Positions 25,901-32,410 of a stretch of 64,000 bases of DNA are shown here, piece by piece. The stretch spans positions 90,016-154,015 of the forward strand of contig JASAND010021406.1 of assembly GCA_030248195.1 (NCBI GenBank), read 5' to 3'. How positions within the stretch are numbered: the stretch's first letter is position 1; the number at the start of each line of letters is the position of its first letter. Source of the DNA: Trissonchulus latispiculum (Eukaryota; Nematoda; Enoplea; Enoplida; Ironidae). The translations under genes and the position numbers were made by a program. The notes under the pieces were generated by a model that saw only the letters and a list, made by a program, of their open reading frames with translations, was not told where the DNA came from and made no database searches.

Positions 25901-28900
25901 TGTTACGCAAAAATAGAAAATTTTACCCCCCCCCCCTCAAAAGTCCTCGGTCAAAACCGCTCCCTGAAAATTTTTTGTACCTGCGCTGCTGATAGTATAT
26001 AACGTATATATACGTGTGCTTAGGCATAAACTACATATAGCAACTGCAGCCGGAAGGATCAATGTAGAATCGAAGAGCTAAGAGGGGGGTCTGGGGCGGC
26101 AGCCCCCCAAAAGAAGTCGGAGCCTAAACTACGGTAAACTGTCTCAAGAAATTAATTTAGAGCACTGTTGAAATTCGTACTACCGAATGCTTCGGCTGCG
26201 TATTTTGATGCGTATTTTTGTTTTTGATTGCGTATTTTTAAGCTCGACTGCGTAAATACGCAGTATTTTACGAAAAAAACCGTGGTTTGGTCGTACTTTA
26301 TCTCACCAACTGTAAGGGCTAGAGAGATATTCTTGGCTCATTTTGAAGCTCGTCGGAATGCCTCATAATATGCAGTTATCGCTTTTGATTTTCCTTTTGT
26401 CGCTTAGCAAAAGTTTCGTCCAAGAGCCGGAAATTTGTAAAAAATCACGATAGAAAAACAAAGCATGTGCGAAGGCGAAACTGTTAAAAATTAGGGCTAA
26501 TAAGCGCAAACAAATTCAAGAATTGATCAGTCACGAACCGCGGGCACAATGCTGTTGTAGTTTTCTGGTTAACTAAAAAATCAAAATCCCGGGGGAGTCG
26601 GAGGAAATAAAGGGGGATTCAAACTCCCAACTCCCCTCCTTAGATACGCCCACGTCCGCATGCCCCGTCAAAAAGACCTGGCTGCGCCACTGGTACACAT
26701 AATGCTTTAAAAAAGTGTTCCGCCACCTTAACTTGACATTTCATATTATGTCCAATAAAGATGGTGAAATTTTTAAACTTTCAAGGATATGATTTACGGA
26801 TGTTGAAAACAATGCTACGTTAGAATTAAACGAGGAACTGTTATTTTCCTGTTCCAAGACCAAGCAAGAATGTACCAAAACAGCAGATTACAATAGAAAC
26901 GCTCCAGATGCATGGAGTACAGTGAGCCTTTTTTACTGGCCCCCCACTCGGTCCCACCCCCACTTTTTTGGGCTTCCCCCCATTCACTATAAGGTGCCCA
27001 GAAAATGCCAAATTTTAAGGATTTTTGGTCAAAATTTTCAAAAATTTTCCGACTGTGCCGGAATTTTTTGGTCAAAAATCGTCTATTTGGGTACTCAAAC
27101 TCACTTTTTGAGCACTTTTTAGCATAGTTATAGCAATACATATGTAGAAAACAGGCTATTTTTATTGCATTTTTGCCAATTTTAAACCACTTTGGTTTCC
27201 CCCCCCCCCACTTTTTGGGTTCCCCCTTACTAGTGGGGGGGGGCTCCCCCCACTTTTTTTCGCCTAGAAAAAGCCCAGGTACAGACTTGCTTCTACTCCT
27301 AGATTACCAAACCAGAACAGCTATTTTTAGAGATTAAAATTCAAAGAGCACCACAGACATACCAACATACCTGGCTTTTACTTGTACAGCCATATCTGAA
27401 GCATCAAGCTCTGCAAAGCTACAACCGTTCTCCGGTCCCATAGTAGACAGGTCTGCTAAATCATTTTCATATTCTTCTAAACAGCAAAAACTGTGCCAAC
27501 CAGGGAGGGGTCCACTTGTGAAATACGGTTACTGTTAACACAGTCAAATCTAAATTTATTTGAAGAAATGCACAGCCGTTGTTGGTGCTCGCTGCGTTAA
27601 GCAACAATGTGACGGGTATCATTCGTAGATGCAAAGTGACAGCCACTGGCCGTATATGTGATTTTGATCAAGACAACGCAAACAATAAAATTTAAGCTGA
27701 AAAGAAAGAAAAGTTTATTTCCAAAAAGAGCAATCCAACTTACTTTTTAAATGTCTTTGCCAGGCTAAAGACGCACACAGCAAAGCCAAACTCTTCCCTG
27801 TGCCCGTTGGGCTCTCAATTAAACAAGACTGTGATTTTTGTAAAGACTTAATTACCTAAAACCAAAATTCTTTGTACAGAAATCTATACGTATACGTACG
27901 ACGTAATACCAAGAGTCCATAATTCCCTTATATTATAGAAGAAGAGTAAGCCACTAGAGGGCTTCCCTCCGTTTGGCGGGGGGGGGGTAGCCAAAAAGAG
28001 GCCCCCGTTTGGGGGGGGGGGGGGGTAGCCAACAGCCAATCAGATTGCAGAAACCCCCCCTCCGTTTGGTGCGGGGGTGAAGCAGAGGATTAAGGTAGTT
28101 TGTTCTATTCGAAAATGGGTCCCCGTCTGGGGGGGGGGGTCACAATAAATGGTCCCCGTTTGGGGGGGGAGGGTCGCCAACAGCCAATCAGAATGAGCCA
28201 AACTTAGCCTGCTTGAGCGACCCCCCCCAAACGGGGACCTCTACTTTTTTTCCTACGTGTGCGAAGATGAAGTCATTTGGTTCACTCCTGCTCATTTTAT
28301 GCCTTTTTGAAAATGACACCTACTTTTTGGTCCAACCATGCCAAAATCTTGCAAAAGTTTGAACCGATGTAACTTTTGACTGGGTTGGGCTAGAAAAGTT
28401 TTGCAAATATCTGCAATGATGGCCAGTCTTAATCTTTGCACACAGCCAAAATTAGATCGATCCGATGCACCGTTGGTCTGGCACATTACCAAATGTGGCG
28501 GGGGAGAAACCCACTTTGGGGGAGGGAACCCACCCAATTTTTTTGAATAATCTTTTAACAATCAAACAGGGAAACAATTCGACACTATAGCACGGTACTA
28601 TCGAGGACGCTGCATCATCCTATGGTGTCAGATTTGGATCATTTTGCTTCCCTGGCTAGCTAGGGGCCAAAAATCGTGAAAGTGCCGTTTCGGTATTGGA
28701 GGACCCAGAACACGTCCAACTGTGAATTTTAACAGCCAATTGAACGTAAAAAATCCTTTCCCTGCGGCATATTTATTGCATTTATGAAGAGAAAGCTTGA
28801 AATGCATCCGATTTTTCGGAGAAAATTACCATTTTAGCCTAAAAATGGGTGGTATATTTTAAAATATTTTTTCAGTATATAACTGTATATATAGCAAGCT

Positions 28901-31774
28901 TAACAAAAAAATCAAAATTCGGTTTTTTGGCTGGAAATTTCGCAAAACTAAACCAAATCGATTACTTTGAGGACCCATGGATAGGTCTTGGGCTAAGCTT
29001 TAAAACCACCCCAGTTTCGTTGCTCTACGATCTACCAGTAAGTAGCAGTAGACGAAAATGTGTGATTTTTTCGTTAAACGTTTAACAAAAAAAATCACCC
29101 ATTAACAAAAAATCAGTGGCGGATCGAATCCCAGAGAGCAGCTAGCAACCTTTTCTCATCAGTTTTGGATAGAGCGCACTAAATAACGTATTTAAAACTT
29201 CAAACCGCTAGCCTAGTGCTCCAACCAATGCAACTGACCCCGCCGAAGTGTTAGTGGTCACTGATGGCCCCCGACAGCGTCCAGTATGAAGTCTAGTGGC
29301 TCCAAAGTGCCGTTTTTAAGGCTAAAACGTTGTTTTTACGTATTTGTGAGTGATTATAACCTATTTCCAGGCATTTTGGCAGAGAAAATCAGAACTCAGT
29401 ATGTTGGTGGTGGAGTATGACCCACGGTCACGTGACCCCTGCCGGACCCGTCCGGACCCTCCAGGCATGGGCGCACCCAGGGGGGGTTTTGGGGATTCCG
29501 ACCCCCCCCCCGGGCTGGCTTTTTCCTACAGGGGGGGGGTGGGGGGGACCCCCCAGAAATCCGTTTCCCCCCCCCAGACTTGGGTCGCCCCCCCCCAGAA
29601 CCCCCCCTACCCTAAAGTGCCCGGAAAAATAGGGTTTTGAGGGCAAATTTTGAAAATTTTTTCCGGCTTCGCCGGATTTTTACCTATTTTTAAGCATTTT
29701 TTAGCTATTTTAAGCTTAAATTTAAGTTAAAAATAGTGAATATTTTAGCTCAGCAGCAAAAAATAGCTATTTTTAGACATTTTTCTAAAAAATTTTCTCC
29801 CCCCCCCAGAAATCCGAGCCCCCCACCAGAAATTTTTGCCTAGGAAAAAGCCAGCCGGGAATTTTTGGGGAGAAAGCAAAAATTGAACTATTTTTAGTGC
29901 ATACAATTAAAAATTATGAAAATTTTTGGCGCCTGCAGCGCTTTTCTATCTCGATTTTTATAATTTTTCTCGCCTGCGGCGCCTTTCTATCTCGATTTTT
30001 ATAATTTTTCTCGCCTGCGGCGCTTTTCTATCTCGATTTTTAAAATTTTTCTCCCGTGCGTGCGCCTTTCTAACTGAATTTAAAAATTTTTCTCGTCTGC
30101 GGCGCTAATGTTTAATAACTGTTACAACGTTTTGGCGCGTCCGGCGCTTTTTTACTTCAATTTTTCGCGCCTCCTTCGCTTTTCTATTTTTCCGTTTCCA
30201 TCTTACTGAATTTCCGCGCCTGCGGCACTATTGTATCTCGATTTTAACAAATTAAAATTTTAACAATGCGCCTGGCAGAGCGTTTTATTCAAATCTTTTC
30301 AAGCTTTCCAATACAAATTTTGCCATTATGTCAAAGAATTTCTCAACTTTTATTGAAATCTGTTAAAAGATTTTCATTACGGCTTTTTTCAAAGTTTCAA
30401 AAATTTTCTCAACTTCTGGGGGGCTCCGCCCCCCAGACCCCCCGCCTGGAGACTAGTCTTAAATCTCGTCATTTTTACTGCACCCAAAATGAACACTATT
30501 AAAAACTTTGCCGCCGCCACCCCCACGCGTAAACGTGTCAGGCGAAAGCAAAAAATTTTTTCGGCTCGACCCTCCCCCTTTTCAAAATCCTGGGTGCGCC
30601 CCTGCGTCCAGGTACCAACTGAACAGTCCGAAGTGGCTATAAACATGTCCTAGGGGGTTTTCCAGGGCGCTGAATTCAAATCTGGCATTAGTTTTTAGGT
30701 AACTATGGGCTAATACTGACTTCTGGGATCACGTTTACCGTCGGACGGTTAAGGCTCGGCTGGTTACCAGGTTGGACTCCCAGAAGTGTCAAGCAACCGT
30801 AAAAACAACGGCTATAAGGCTTTTCGAGGTCGCTGAGCTCGAATTTGAAGTTAGTTTTGCTCTAGCTGCTGTTCTGACTTCAGTAACAAAACATAAAAAT
30901 GATTTTTTATTTGTTAAAATTTTAACAAAAAATCACCCACCCTAGGACGGCTCAGAGGTCCGACTGGAAACTTATATCTATGTGTCGATAGCCCACAGTC
31001 AGGACATGTCACATGCACAATATGGGCTGTATAGGATTATCTCTTGGTAAATAGCAGCCGAAATTCGAACTTCAGTCATGAACGTTTTTGAGGTCACTTT
31101 TGGGAACCCTCACTTAAAGGTCTGCCCTGAACGCATGGAGAGGGCCTAGGGGCTCAAACTCACAGGCTGTAATGTCGGTGTGTTGGGTTTTTAGGGGGGC
31201 CGGGGAGGAATGAATTTGGGGGGATGGGGGGTTGTGGTGGGAGGGAATGATTTGAGATGTGTGGCTATCACCATGGAAAAATTTGGGTCTCTGCGATTTT
31301 CATGTGAGTCAGGGTGGGGTGATTTTTTTGTTAAAATGTCGGATGATTTTTTTGTCAAGCTTGCTATACTTCACAATGAAAAGAATTAATGATCCAAAGA
31401 AAGATTTATTGCAAAAAATTCTTCAACAATCTGGGGCCCCCGGCGAAAAAATTTTACCGCCAGCCCCGTCAACAAATCTTGGATCCGCCAGTGACCTATG
31501 GTTAGATATAGATAGCTCAGCAAAAATGATCTCTAAAACAAACACACGACAGTGTTCCAATATATTATATACAATACATATATTACAATACCTTATCCAT
31601 CATACTAAATTGGCCAGGGTATGGAGAATGCGGAAATGAAACTTTTATGCCACTGATTGTCGATACGACGCTGCTAGAAACATTCGAATTATTTCTAACA
31701 GGGCTCAAATTATCATGCGAAGTGAGGTCGCACTTGTGGATGTCACAGTCCAGATCCCCTTCGGCATCCTCCAT
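2979..31774 (-). CDS. BRIP1: FANCJ/BRIP1-type DEAH DNA helicase, 17 exons found
   Basis: This is a superfamily 2 Fe-S helicase of the XPD/FANCJ group, which in animals works in the nucleus on interstrand crosslinks, replication forks and G-quadruplex DNA. Seventeen exons, all with GT donors and AG acceptors and matching phases, give at least 1,132 codons; human BRIP1 has 1,249. In order the protein shows a start at 31,774, Walker [10 protein letters not shown] (about residue 75), motif Ia FGTRTHKQI (about 138), four cysteines suited to a 4Fe-4S cluster (about 175-245), DEAH (about 287), LTSGTL (about 495), CFFPSYKLL (about 570), GKISEGIDF (about 640), motif [11 protein letters not shown] (about 705) and a basic nuclear-signal-like [14 protein letters not shown] in the tail. 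Spacing and order fit BRIP1 better than RTEL1, DDX11 or XPD. The final exon and stop are not identified. Introns range from 230 to 4,799 bp and are packed with transposons, but no exon is interrupted. The family call is firm; exact splice sites are inferred. Confidence 0.93.
3275..3352. repeat. (AAT)n microsatellite
   Basis: An imperfect then near-perfect AAT/ATA run of about 75 bp in intron 16 of the FANCJ gene. Confidence 0.95.
3489..3644 (-). CDS. BRIP1: FANCJ exon 16
   Basis: Pyrimidine-rich acceptor ending ATTTAG, strong donor GTAAGT, phase 1 on both sides, codons about 1023-1075. The frame is open throughout and joins in phase to exons 15 and 17. No known motif is seen; it is part of the variable C-terminal tail. 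Confidence 0.62.
3810..4147. mobile_element. G/C-run MITE, degraded copy
   Basis: Contains the family's C-runs, the CTTCGCCGGA hairpin half and the internal AAAATAGCTATTTTT phrase, and ends CCTAGCAAACAAGCCAG. The left boundary is blurred and no target duplication is visible. It lies in FANCJ intron 15. Confidence 0.55.
4349..5402 (-). CDS. BRIP1: FANCJ exon 15, motif VI and C-terminal tail
   Basis: Acceptor TATTTTCAG, donor GTAAGT, 1,054 bp, codons about 672-1023, by far the largest exon. It opens with VKLKREYND and then has [19 protein letters not shown], the motif VI arginine-finger region, and [10 protein letters not shown], all close to the human helicase end. The rest is a low-complexity Ser/Pro-rich tail with a strongly basic cluster at about residue 845. 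No obvious SPxF BRCA1-binding motif is seen. Confidence 0.95.
5475..6665. other. Part of FANCJ intron 14, no gene
   Basis: No coding frame of recognisable origin. Short G-runs and a CTGGGCTTATTCTAG end-like word at about 6,298 suggest decayed pieces of the G/C-run family; a degraded hairpin word (cggtgaagccgg) lies at about 6,502. Confidence 0.4.
6666..7673. mobile_element. TTAA-flanked piggyBac-like MITE, copy 2
   Basis: Begins GGTGGTGGTATCGC, ends GGATACCAGCACC, and is flanked by TTAA at 6662-6665 and 7674-7677. The interior shares a long inverted match with the copy at 24421-25014 (for example the 'ccatttttgaagaaatcggtt' region). No transposase frame. Lies in FANCJ intron 14. Confidence 0.75.
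7775..7957 (-). CDS. BRIP1: FANCJ exon 14, motif V
   Basis: Acceptor TGTTCTAG, donor GTATAT, phase 0 on both sides, codons 611-671. It encodes [18 protein letters not shown] and [12 protein letters not shown], the conserved helicase motif V region, which closely matches the FANCJ family. Confidence 0.95.
8143..8478. mobile_element. G/C-run MITE with 5-bp duplication (atgta/atata)
   Basis: Left end ATGGCTTTTTCATACAGG and right end CCTAGGAAAAAGCCAG are imperfect inverted repeats. The flanks atgta and atata match in four of five bases. Lies in FANCJ intron 13. Confidence 0.7.
8509..8742 (-). CDS. BRIP1: FANCJ exon 13, motif IV
   Basis: Acceptor TTCTTCTAG, donor GTACGTACG, phase 0 on both sides, codons 533-610. 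It encodes [13 protein letters not shown] and then [11 protein letters not shown], the motif IV region of the family. It joins directly to exon 12 without needing another exon between. Confidence 0.94.
8973..9137 (-). CDS. BRIP1: FANCJ exon 12, motif III
   Basis: Acceptor CTTTTTAG, donor GTCAGT, phase 0 on both sides, codons 478-532. It encodes [19 protein letters not shown], the very conserved motif III segment of XPD/FANCJ helicases. Confidence 0.95.
9579..9966. mobile_element. G/C-run MITE with TATAT duplication
   Basis: Starts CTGGCATTTTTTAGTAGG and ends CCCTAAAAAAATGCCAG. It is flanked by exact TATAT at 9574-9578 and 9967-9971. 388 bp, in FANCJ intron 11. Confidence 0.82.
10045..10392. 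mobile_element. Probable G/C-run MITE, right end unclear
   Basis: Starts CTGGCTTATTTTTACTGCAG, a typical family end, and contains the family's C-runs and a CTTCGCCG hairpin half. The right terminus is diverged and no target duplication was found. Confidence 0.45.
10516..10618 (-). CDS. BRIP1: FANCJ exon 11
   Basis: Acceptor TTATTGTAG, donor GTATGA, phase 2 in and 0 out, codons about 443-477. It encodes [16 protein letters not shown], which aligns with the family segment ending in the FWCLNPA-like block before motif III. Confidence 0.87.
11040..11441. mobile_element. G/C-run MITE with CCGCC duplication
   Basis: Starts CTGGCTTATTTTTAGGC and ends AGTAAAAATAAGCCAG, with exact CCGCC at 11035-11039 and 11442-11446. 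402 bp. It contains runs of 8 to 11 G and a perfect CCGGCGAAGCCGG mini-hairpin at 11254-11266. Lies in FANCJ intron 10. Confidence 0.88.
11522..11673 (-). CDS. BRIP1: FANCJ exon 10
   Basis: Acceptor GCTTTAG, donor GTAGGT, phase 0 in and 2 out, codons 393-443. A helical segment with [15 protein letters not shown] aligns with the family's MLKGLFMVLDYLF-like region. Confidence 0.87.
11913..12130 (-). CDS. BRIP1: FANCJ exon 9
   Basis: Acceptor AAATTTCAG, donor GTTAGT, phase 1 in and 0 out, codons about 320-392. It encodes the variable segment after the DEAH box ([17 protein letters not shown]), where the family is weakly conserved; position and phase support it. Confidence 0.82.
12380..12815. 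mobile_element. Diverged G/C-run repeat
   Basis: Contains a G-run of about 13 (from about 12,500) and an inverted-looking right half with CCCCC/GGGGG blocks and CGTAAAAATACCCAGG. The termini resemble the G/C-run family but no target duplication is clear. Confidence 0.4.
12816..14105. other. Part of FANCJ intron 8, no gene
   Basis: AT-rich, no supported coding frame. It includes the recurrent word tatcgaatgatatt at about 13,170 and a directly repeated 'gctggtagaaatttgcgactac' unit at about 13,450-13,490. Confidence 0.4.
14106..14910. repeat. Foldback module with 184-bp inverted arms
   Basis: The arms begin ACAAGAAATAAAAATGCTCC and end with its inverse; the loop is about 440 bp. The arms contain short blocks 'gaggactagtcttt' and 'gaggactaggttg'. 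Confidence 0.95.
15342..16140. repeat. 149-bp tandem array, about 5.5 units
   Basis: The phrase 'gaagactttcatttttgac' recurs with spacings of 133, 151, 148, 149 and 149 bp. Each unit holds an internal inverted repeat around 'cccactgtgggtgggg'. Open frames across it are by-products of the repeat. Confidence 0.95.
16864..16897. other. Perfect 15-bp hairpin at the element's right end
   Basis: ATTATGTAGGGGCGC, a four-base loop TATC, and the exact inverse. The same hairpin stands at 19878-19911, and an analogous one (atggggggctc stem) at 35980-36005. Confidence 0.9.
16930..17085 (-). CDS. BRIP1: FANCJ exon 8, DEAH box
   Basis: Acceptor TTGTTGCTCCAG, donor GTTAGT, phase 1 on both sides, codons 268-320. 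It encodes [19 protein letters not shown], the Walker B/DEAH motif, and is diagnostic for FANCJ. A donor four bases upstream (GTTTGT) would break the phase with exon 9. Transposon sequence begins about 22 to 31 bp from both exon edges. Confidence 0.95.
17107..17453. mobile_element. ATATCCGGATAT-rich MITE-like repeat
   Basis: Two clusters of ATATCCGGATAT-type palindromes (17107-17155 and 17395-17453) flank an AT-rich core, as in a short element with palindromic terminal clusters. It begins about 22 bp from the exon 8 acceptor. Superfamily not determined. Confidence 0.55.
17594..18400. repeat. Foldback module of copy 2
   Basis: Arms 17594-17776 and 18217-18400 are inverse to each other and nearly identical to those at 14106-14910. 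Confidence 0.95.
18473..19100. repeat. 145-bp tandem array, about 4.4 units
   Basis: The word 'aaacgagcgtagt' recurs with spacings of about 143, 145, 145 and 145 bp. Each unit contains the palindrome GACCAGTGGTC. A single related unit lies in copy 1 at 15118-15245. Confidence 0.95.
20337..20412 (-). CDS. BRIP1: FANCJ exon 7, fourth Fe-S cysteine
   Basis: Acceptor TGTTTCAG, donor GTATGT, phase 0 in and 1 out, codons 243-268. It encodes ICPYFAARD and [11 protein letters not shown], both signature blocks of FANCJ; the first Cys is the expected fourth cluster ligand. Confidence 0.95.
20501..20712. mobile_element. Foldback MITE of the taccaagagt family
   Basis: Arms of about 70-80 bp read 'tatgacaagcgttatgtta' forwards and its inverse near 20,690, with a G-run of 13 between them. 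Related elements stand at 58,299-59,612. Lies in FANCJ intron 6. Confidence 0.75.
21251..21637. mobile_element. G/C-run MITE with an 18-G run
   Basis: Ends CTCGGACTTTTTGCTGG and CCTAGAAAAAAGCCCAG are imperfect inverses. It carries an uninterrupted G-run of about 18 followed by C-runs and a CCGGTTTCGCCGG hairpin. Flanks cttgt/tttat match only in part. FANCJ intron 6. Confidence 0.7.
21777..22597 (-). mobile_element. Partial copy of the TA-flanked 1.1-kb element, inverted
   Basis: Inverse to parts of the element at 32739-33839, sharing the phrases around 'tggtgcgacc' and 'cagaggacatgtctcgaac'. It keeps one terminus (GCCGCGCTTA at about 22,588-22,597) but lacks the other. FANCJ intron 6. Confidence 0.65.
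22685..22825 (-). CDS. BRIP1: FANCJ exon 6
   Basis: Acceptor TTTTAG, donor GTAAGG, phase 0 on both sides, codons 196-242. It encodes GGCCYSSN, supplying an Fe-S cysteine, and [13 protein letters not shown], matching the family's AWDIEELVSLGKK block. Confidence 0.94.
22893..22952. repeat. (TA)n microsatellite
   Basis: About 60 bp of TA repeat with one interruption, in FANCJ intron 5. Confidence 0.95.
22970..23330. mobile_element. G/C-run MITE, older copy
   Basis: Ends CTGTCTTTTTCCTAGGC and GCTAGGAAAAAGCCAG; flanks tcacg/tcata share three bases. FANCJ intron 5. Confidence 0.65.
23572..23665 (-). CDS. BRIP1: FANCJ exon 5, Fe-S cysteines
   Basis: Acceptor TTTTAG, donor GTATGA, phase 2 in and 0 out, codons about 164-195. 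It encodes [11 protein letters not shown] and NEACRELLK, matching the family's ILSSR block with two cluster cysteines. Confidence 0.94.
24076..24165 (-). CDS. BRIP1: FANCJ exon 4, motif Ia
   Basis: Acceptor TTTAG, donor GTAATA, phase 2 on both sides, codons about 134-164. It encodes [20 protein letters not shown], the family's motif Ia, almost unchanged from vertebrates. Confidence 0.96.
24218..26692. mobile_element. hAT-like non-autonomous element with perfect 8-bp duplication
   Basis: Starts CAGGGGCGCAGCCAGG and ends CCTGGCTGCGCCACTG, imperfect inverted repeats of 16 bp. It is flanked by exact GTACACAT at 24210-24217 and 26693-26700. The 8-bp duplication and CAG...CTG ends are typical of hAT transposons. 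No transposase frame; other repeats are nested inside. It lies in FANCJ intron 3. Confidence 0.85.
24421..25014. mobile_element. TTAA-flanked piggyBac-like MITE, copy 3, nested
   Basis: Flanked by TTAA at 24417-24420 and 25015-25018; ends TGTGGTGGTATCC and the near-inverse ATACCATCACC. The interior is inverse to the copy at 6666-7673. Nested inside the hAT-like element at 24218-26692. Confidence 0.72.
26922..27278. mobile_element. G/C-run MITE with GTACA duplication
   Basis: Ends GTGAGCCTTTTTTACTGG and GCCTAGAAAAAGCCCAG with exact GTACA at 26917-26921 and 27279-27283. 357 bp, core matches 21251-21637. FANCJ intron 3. Confidence 0.8.
27371..27476 (-). CDS. BRIP1: FANCJ exon 3
   Basis: Acceptor TGCTGTTTAG, donor GTATGT, phase 1 in and 2 out, codons 99-134. 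It is an acidic, variable insert between motifs I and Ia ([14 protein letters not shown]). In vertebrates this insert is much longer, so the domain here is compact. Support comes from phase and open frame. Confidence 0.82.
27744..27855 (-). CDS. BRIP1: FANCJ exon 2, Walker A
   Basis: Acceptor TTGGTTTTAG, donor GTAAGT, phase 0 in and 1 out, codons 62-98. It encodes [20 protein letters not shown], the ATP-binding motif I, essentially as in vertebrate FANCJ. Confidence 0.97.
27907..28250. repeat. G-run repeat with CCCCGTTTGG blocks
   Basis: Opens 'taccaagagtccataatt' and 'aagccactagagggct', as does 61919-62232, then alternates G-runs of 8-13 with 'agccaatcaga' blocks. Probably a foldback-family derivative. 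FANCJ intron 1. Confidence 0.65.
28255..29100 (-). mobile_element. Partial inverted copy of the 38,882-39,984 element
   Basis: Long inverse matches to that element, for example around 'gcaaatatctgcaatgatgg' and 'ccaattgaacg'. Termini are not clear. FANCJ intron 1. Confidence 0.65.
29515..29854. mobile_element. G/C-run MITE with CCGGG duplication, nested
   Basis: Starts CTGGCTTTTTCCTACAGG, ends CCTAGGAAAAAGCCAG; exact CCGGG at 29510-29514 and 29855-29859. It has a perfect CCGGCTTCGCCGG hairpin at 29663-29675. Confidence 0.88.
29927..30110. repeat. Tandem repeat of about 46 bp, four units
   Basis: The unit 'tctatctcgatttttataat' with a GCCTGCGGCGC block repeats and decays downstream to about 30,240. 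Inside the hAT-like element at 29466-30604. Confidence 0.85.
31592..31774 (-). CDS. BRIP1: FANCJ exon 1 with start codon
   Basis: ATG at 31774, donor GTATTG, phase 0 out, codons 1-61. An acidic/Ser-rich leader is followed by [20 protein letters not shown], matching the family's N-terminal IGGVKIYFPYKAYPSQ-like Q-motif region. No intervening stop, and it joins exon 2 in phase to read MMDKVIKSLQ. Confidence 0.93.
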
Positions 31775-31781
31775 ATATACG

Positions 31782-31944
31782 TATGGCTATTCACAAACTA
31801 TAACGACAAAATGACGCACAGAATTTTATTGAAAACAAAACATGCCCCTAAATCCTCTACAAAATTTTGACCATACCTACGCGCGCCCTACTTCCAACTT
31901 GGCCTTGGGCCGACCAACCCCCAAAAAATCTCCAAGCCCCCTAC
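31782..31944. repeat. FANCJ upstream segment, duplicated at 42,876-43,036
   Basis: About 160 bp directly upstream of the FANCJ start codon recur in the same orientation at 42876-43036 with about seven differences. It presumably holds 5' untranslated and promoter sequence; no clear TATA box is assigned. Confidence 0.85.
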
Positions 31945-31969
31945 CTATACGGTACATTTCACCGAAAGA

Positions 31970-32350
31970 ATGACCGTTGGCGAAATTGGCAAATTGGCGA
32001 AATTTCGGGAAAAATTGGCGAATTTCGCCAAAGTTGACGAAAAGTCCGAAAAAGTTGGCGAAAAAACTTCAGCGATTGTGTATTTCGCGAACGAGTTGGG
32101 CACTTTCGGCAAAGTTGGCGAAAAGTCCGAAAAAGTTGGCGAAAAAATTCTGCCTGATTTTATTTCGCGAACGGGTTTAGGCACTTTCGGCAAAGTTGGC
32201 GAAAAGTCCCAAAAAAGTTGGCGAATGAATAATGGATGAGTTTACTTCGTGAACAAGTTGGGCGTTTTCGCCAAGGTTGGCGAAAGTCCGAAAAATCTTG
32301 GCGAATGAACTGTGAATGTGTTTACTTCGCCTGCATCGTGGAAGTTTTCG
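31970..32350. repeat. Minisatellite of TTGGCGAAA words, about 81-bp period
   Basis: 'cactttcggcaaagttggcg' recurs at 32101 and 32182, within irregular repeats of ttggcgaa. It is absent from the duplicated copy at 42.9 kb. Open frames across it on both strands are repeat by-products. Confidence 0.85.
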
Positions 32351-32410
32351 CCACAGTTTTTCGCCACGTATATATATATATATGTATGTATGTATACATA
32401 CATTATATAT

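Larger units (their letters stand above)
29466..30604. mobile_element. hAT-like MITE with 8-bp duplication (7/8)
   Basis: Ends CATGGGCGCACCCAGG and CCTGGGTGCGCCCCTG; flanks cctccagg (29458-29465) and cgtccagg (30605-30612) match in seven of eight bases. FANCJ intron 1; hosts a G/C-run element. Confidence 0.75.
29114..31493. mobile_element. Possible hAT-like element, CAGTGGCGGATC ends
   Basis: Left end CAGTGGCGGATC and right end GGATCCGCCAGTG are near inverses 2.4 kb apart, but the 8-bp flanks do not match, so pairing is uncertain. It contains the element at 29466-30604. Confidence 0.4.

Noticed and set aside
29350..29646. Pro/Gly-rich frames on both strands
   Set aside because: Created by C and G runs of a MITE; similar frames arise at 36,524, 37,279 and 41,111.
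31970..32239. An 89-codon plus-strand frame (and minus-strand counterpart) rich in K-V-G-E-K
   Set aside because: It is the translation of a ttggcgaaa minisatellite; both strands stay open because of the repeat.
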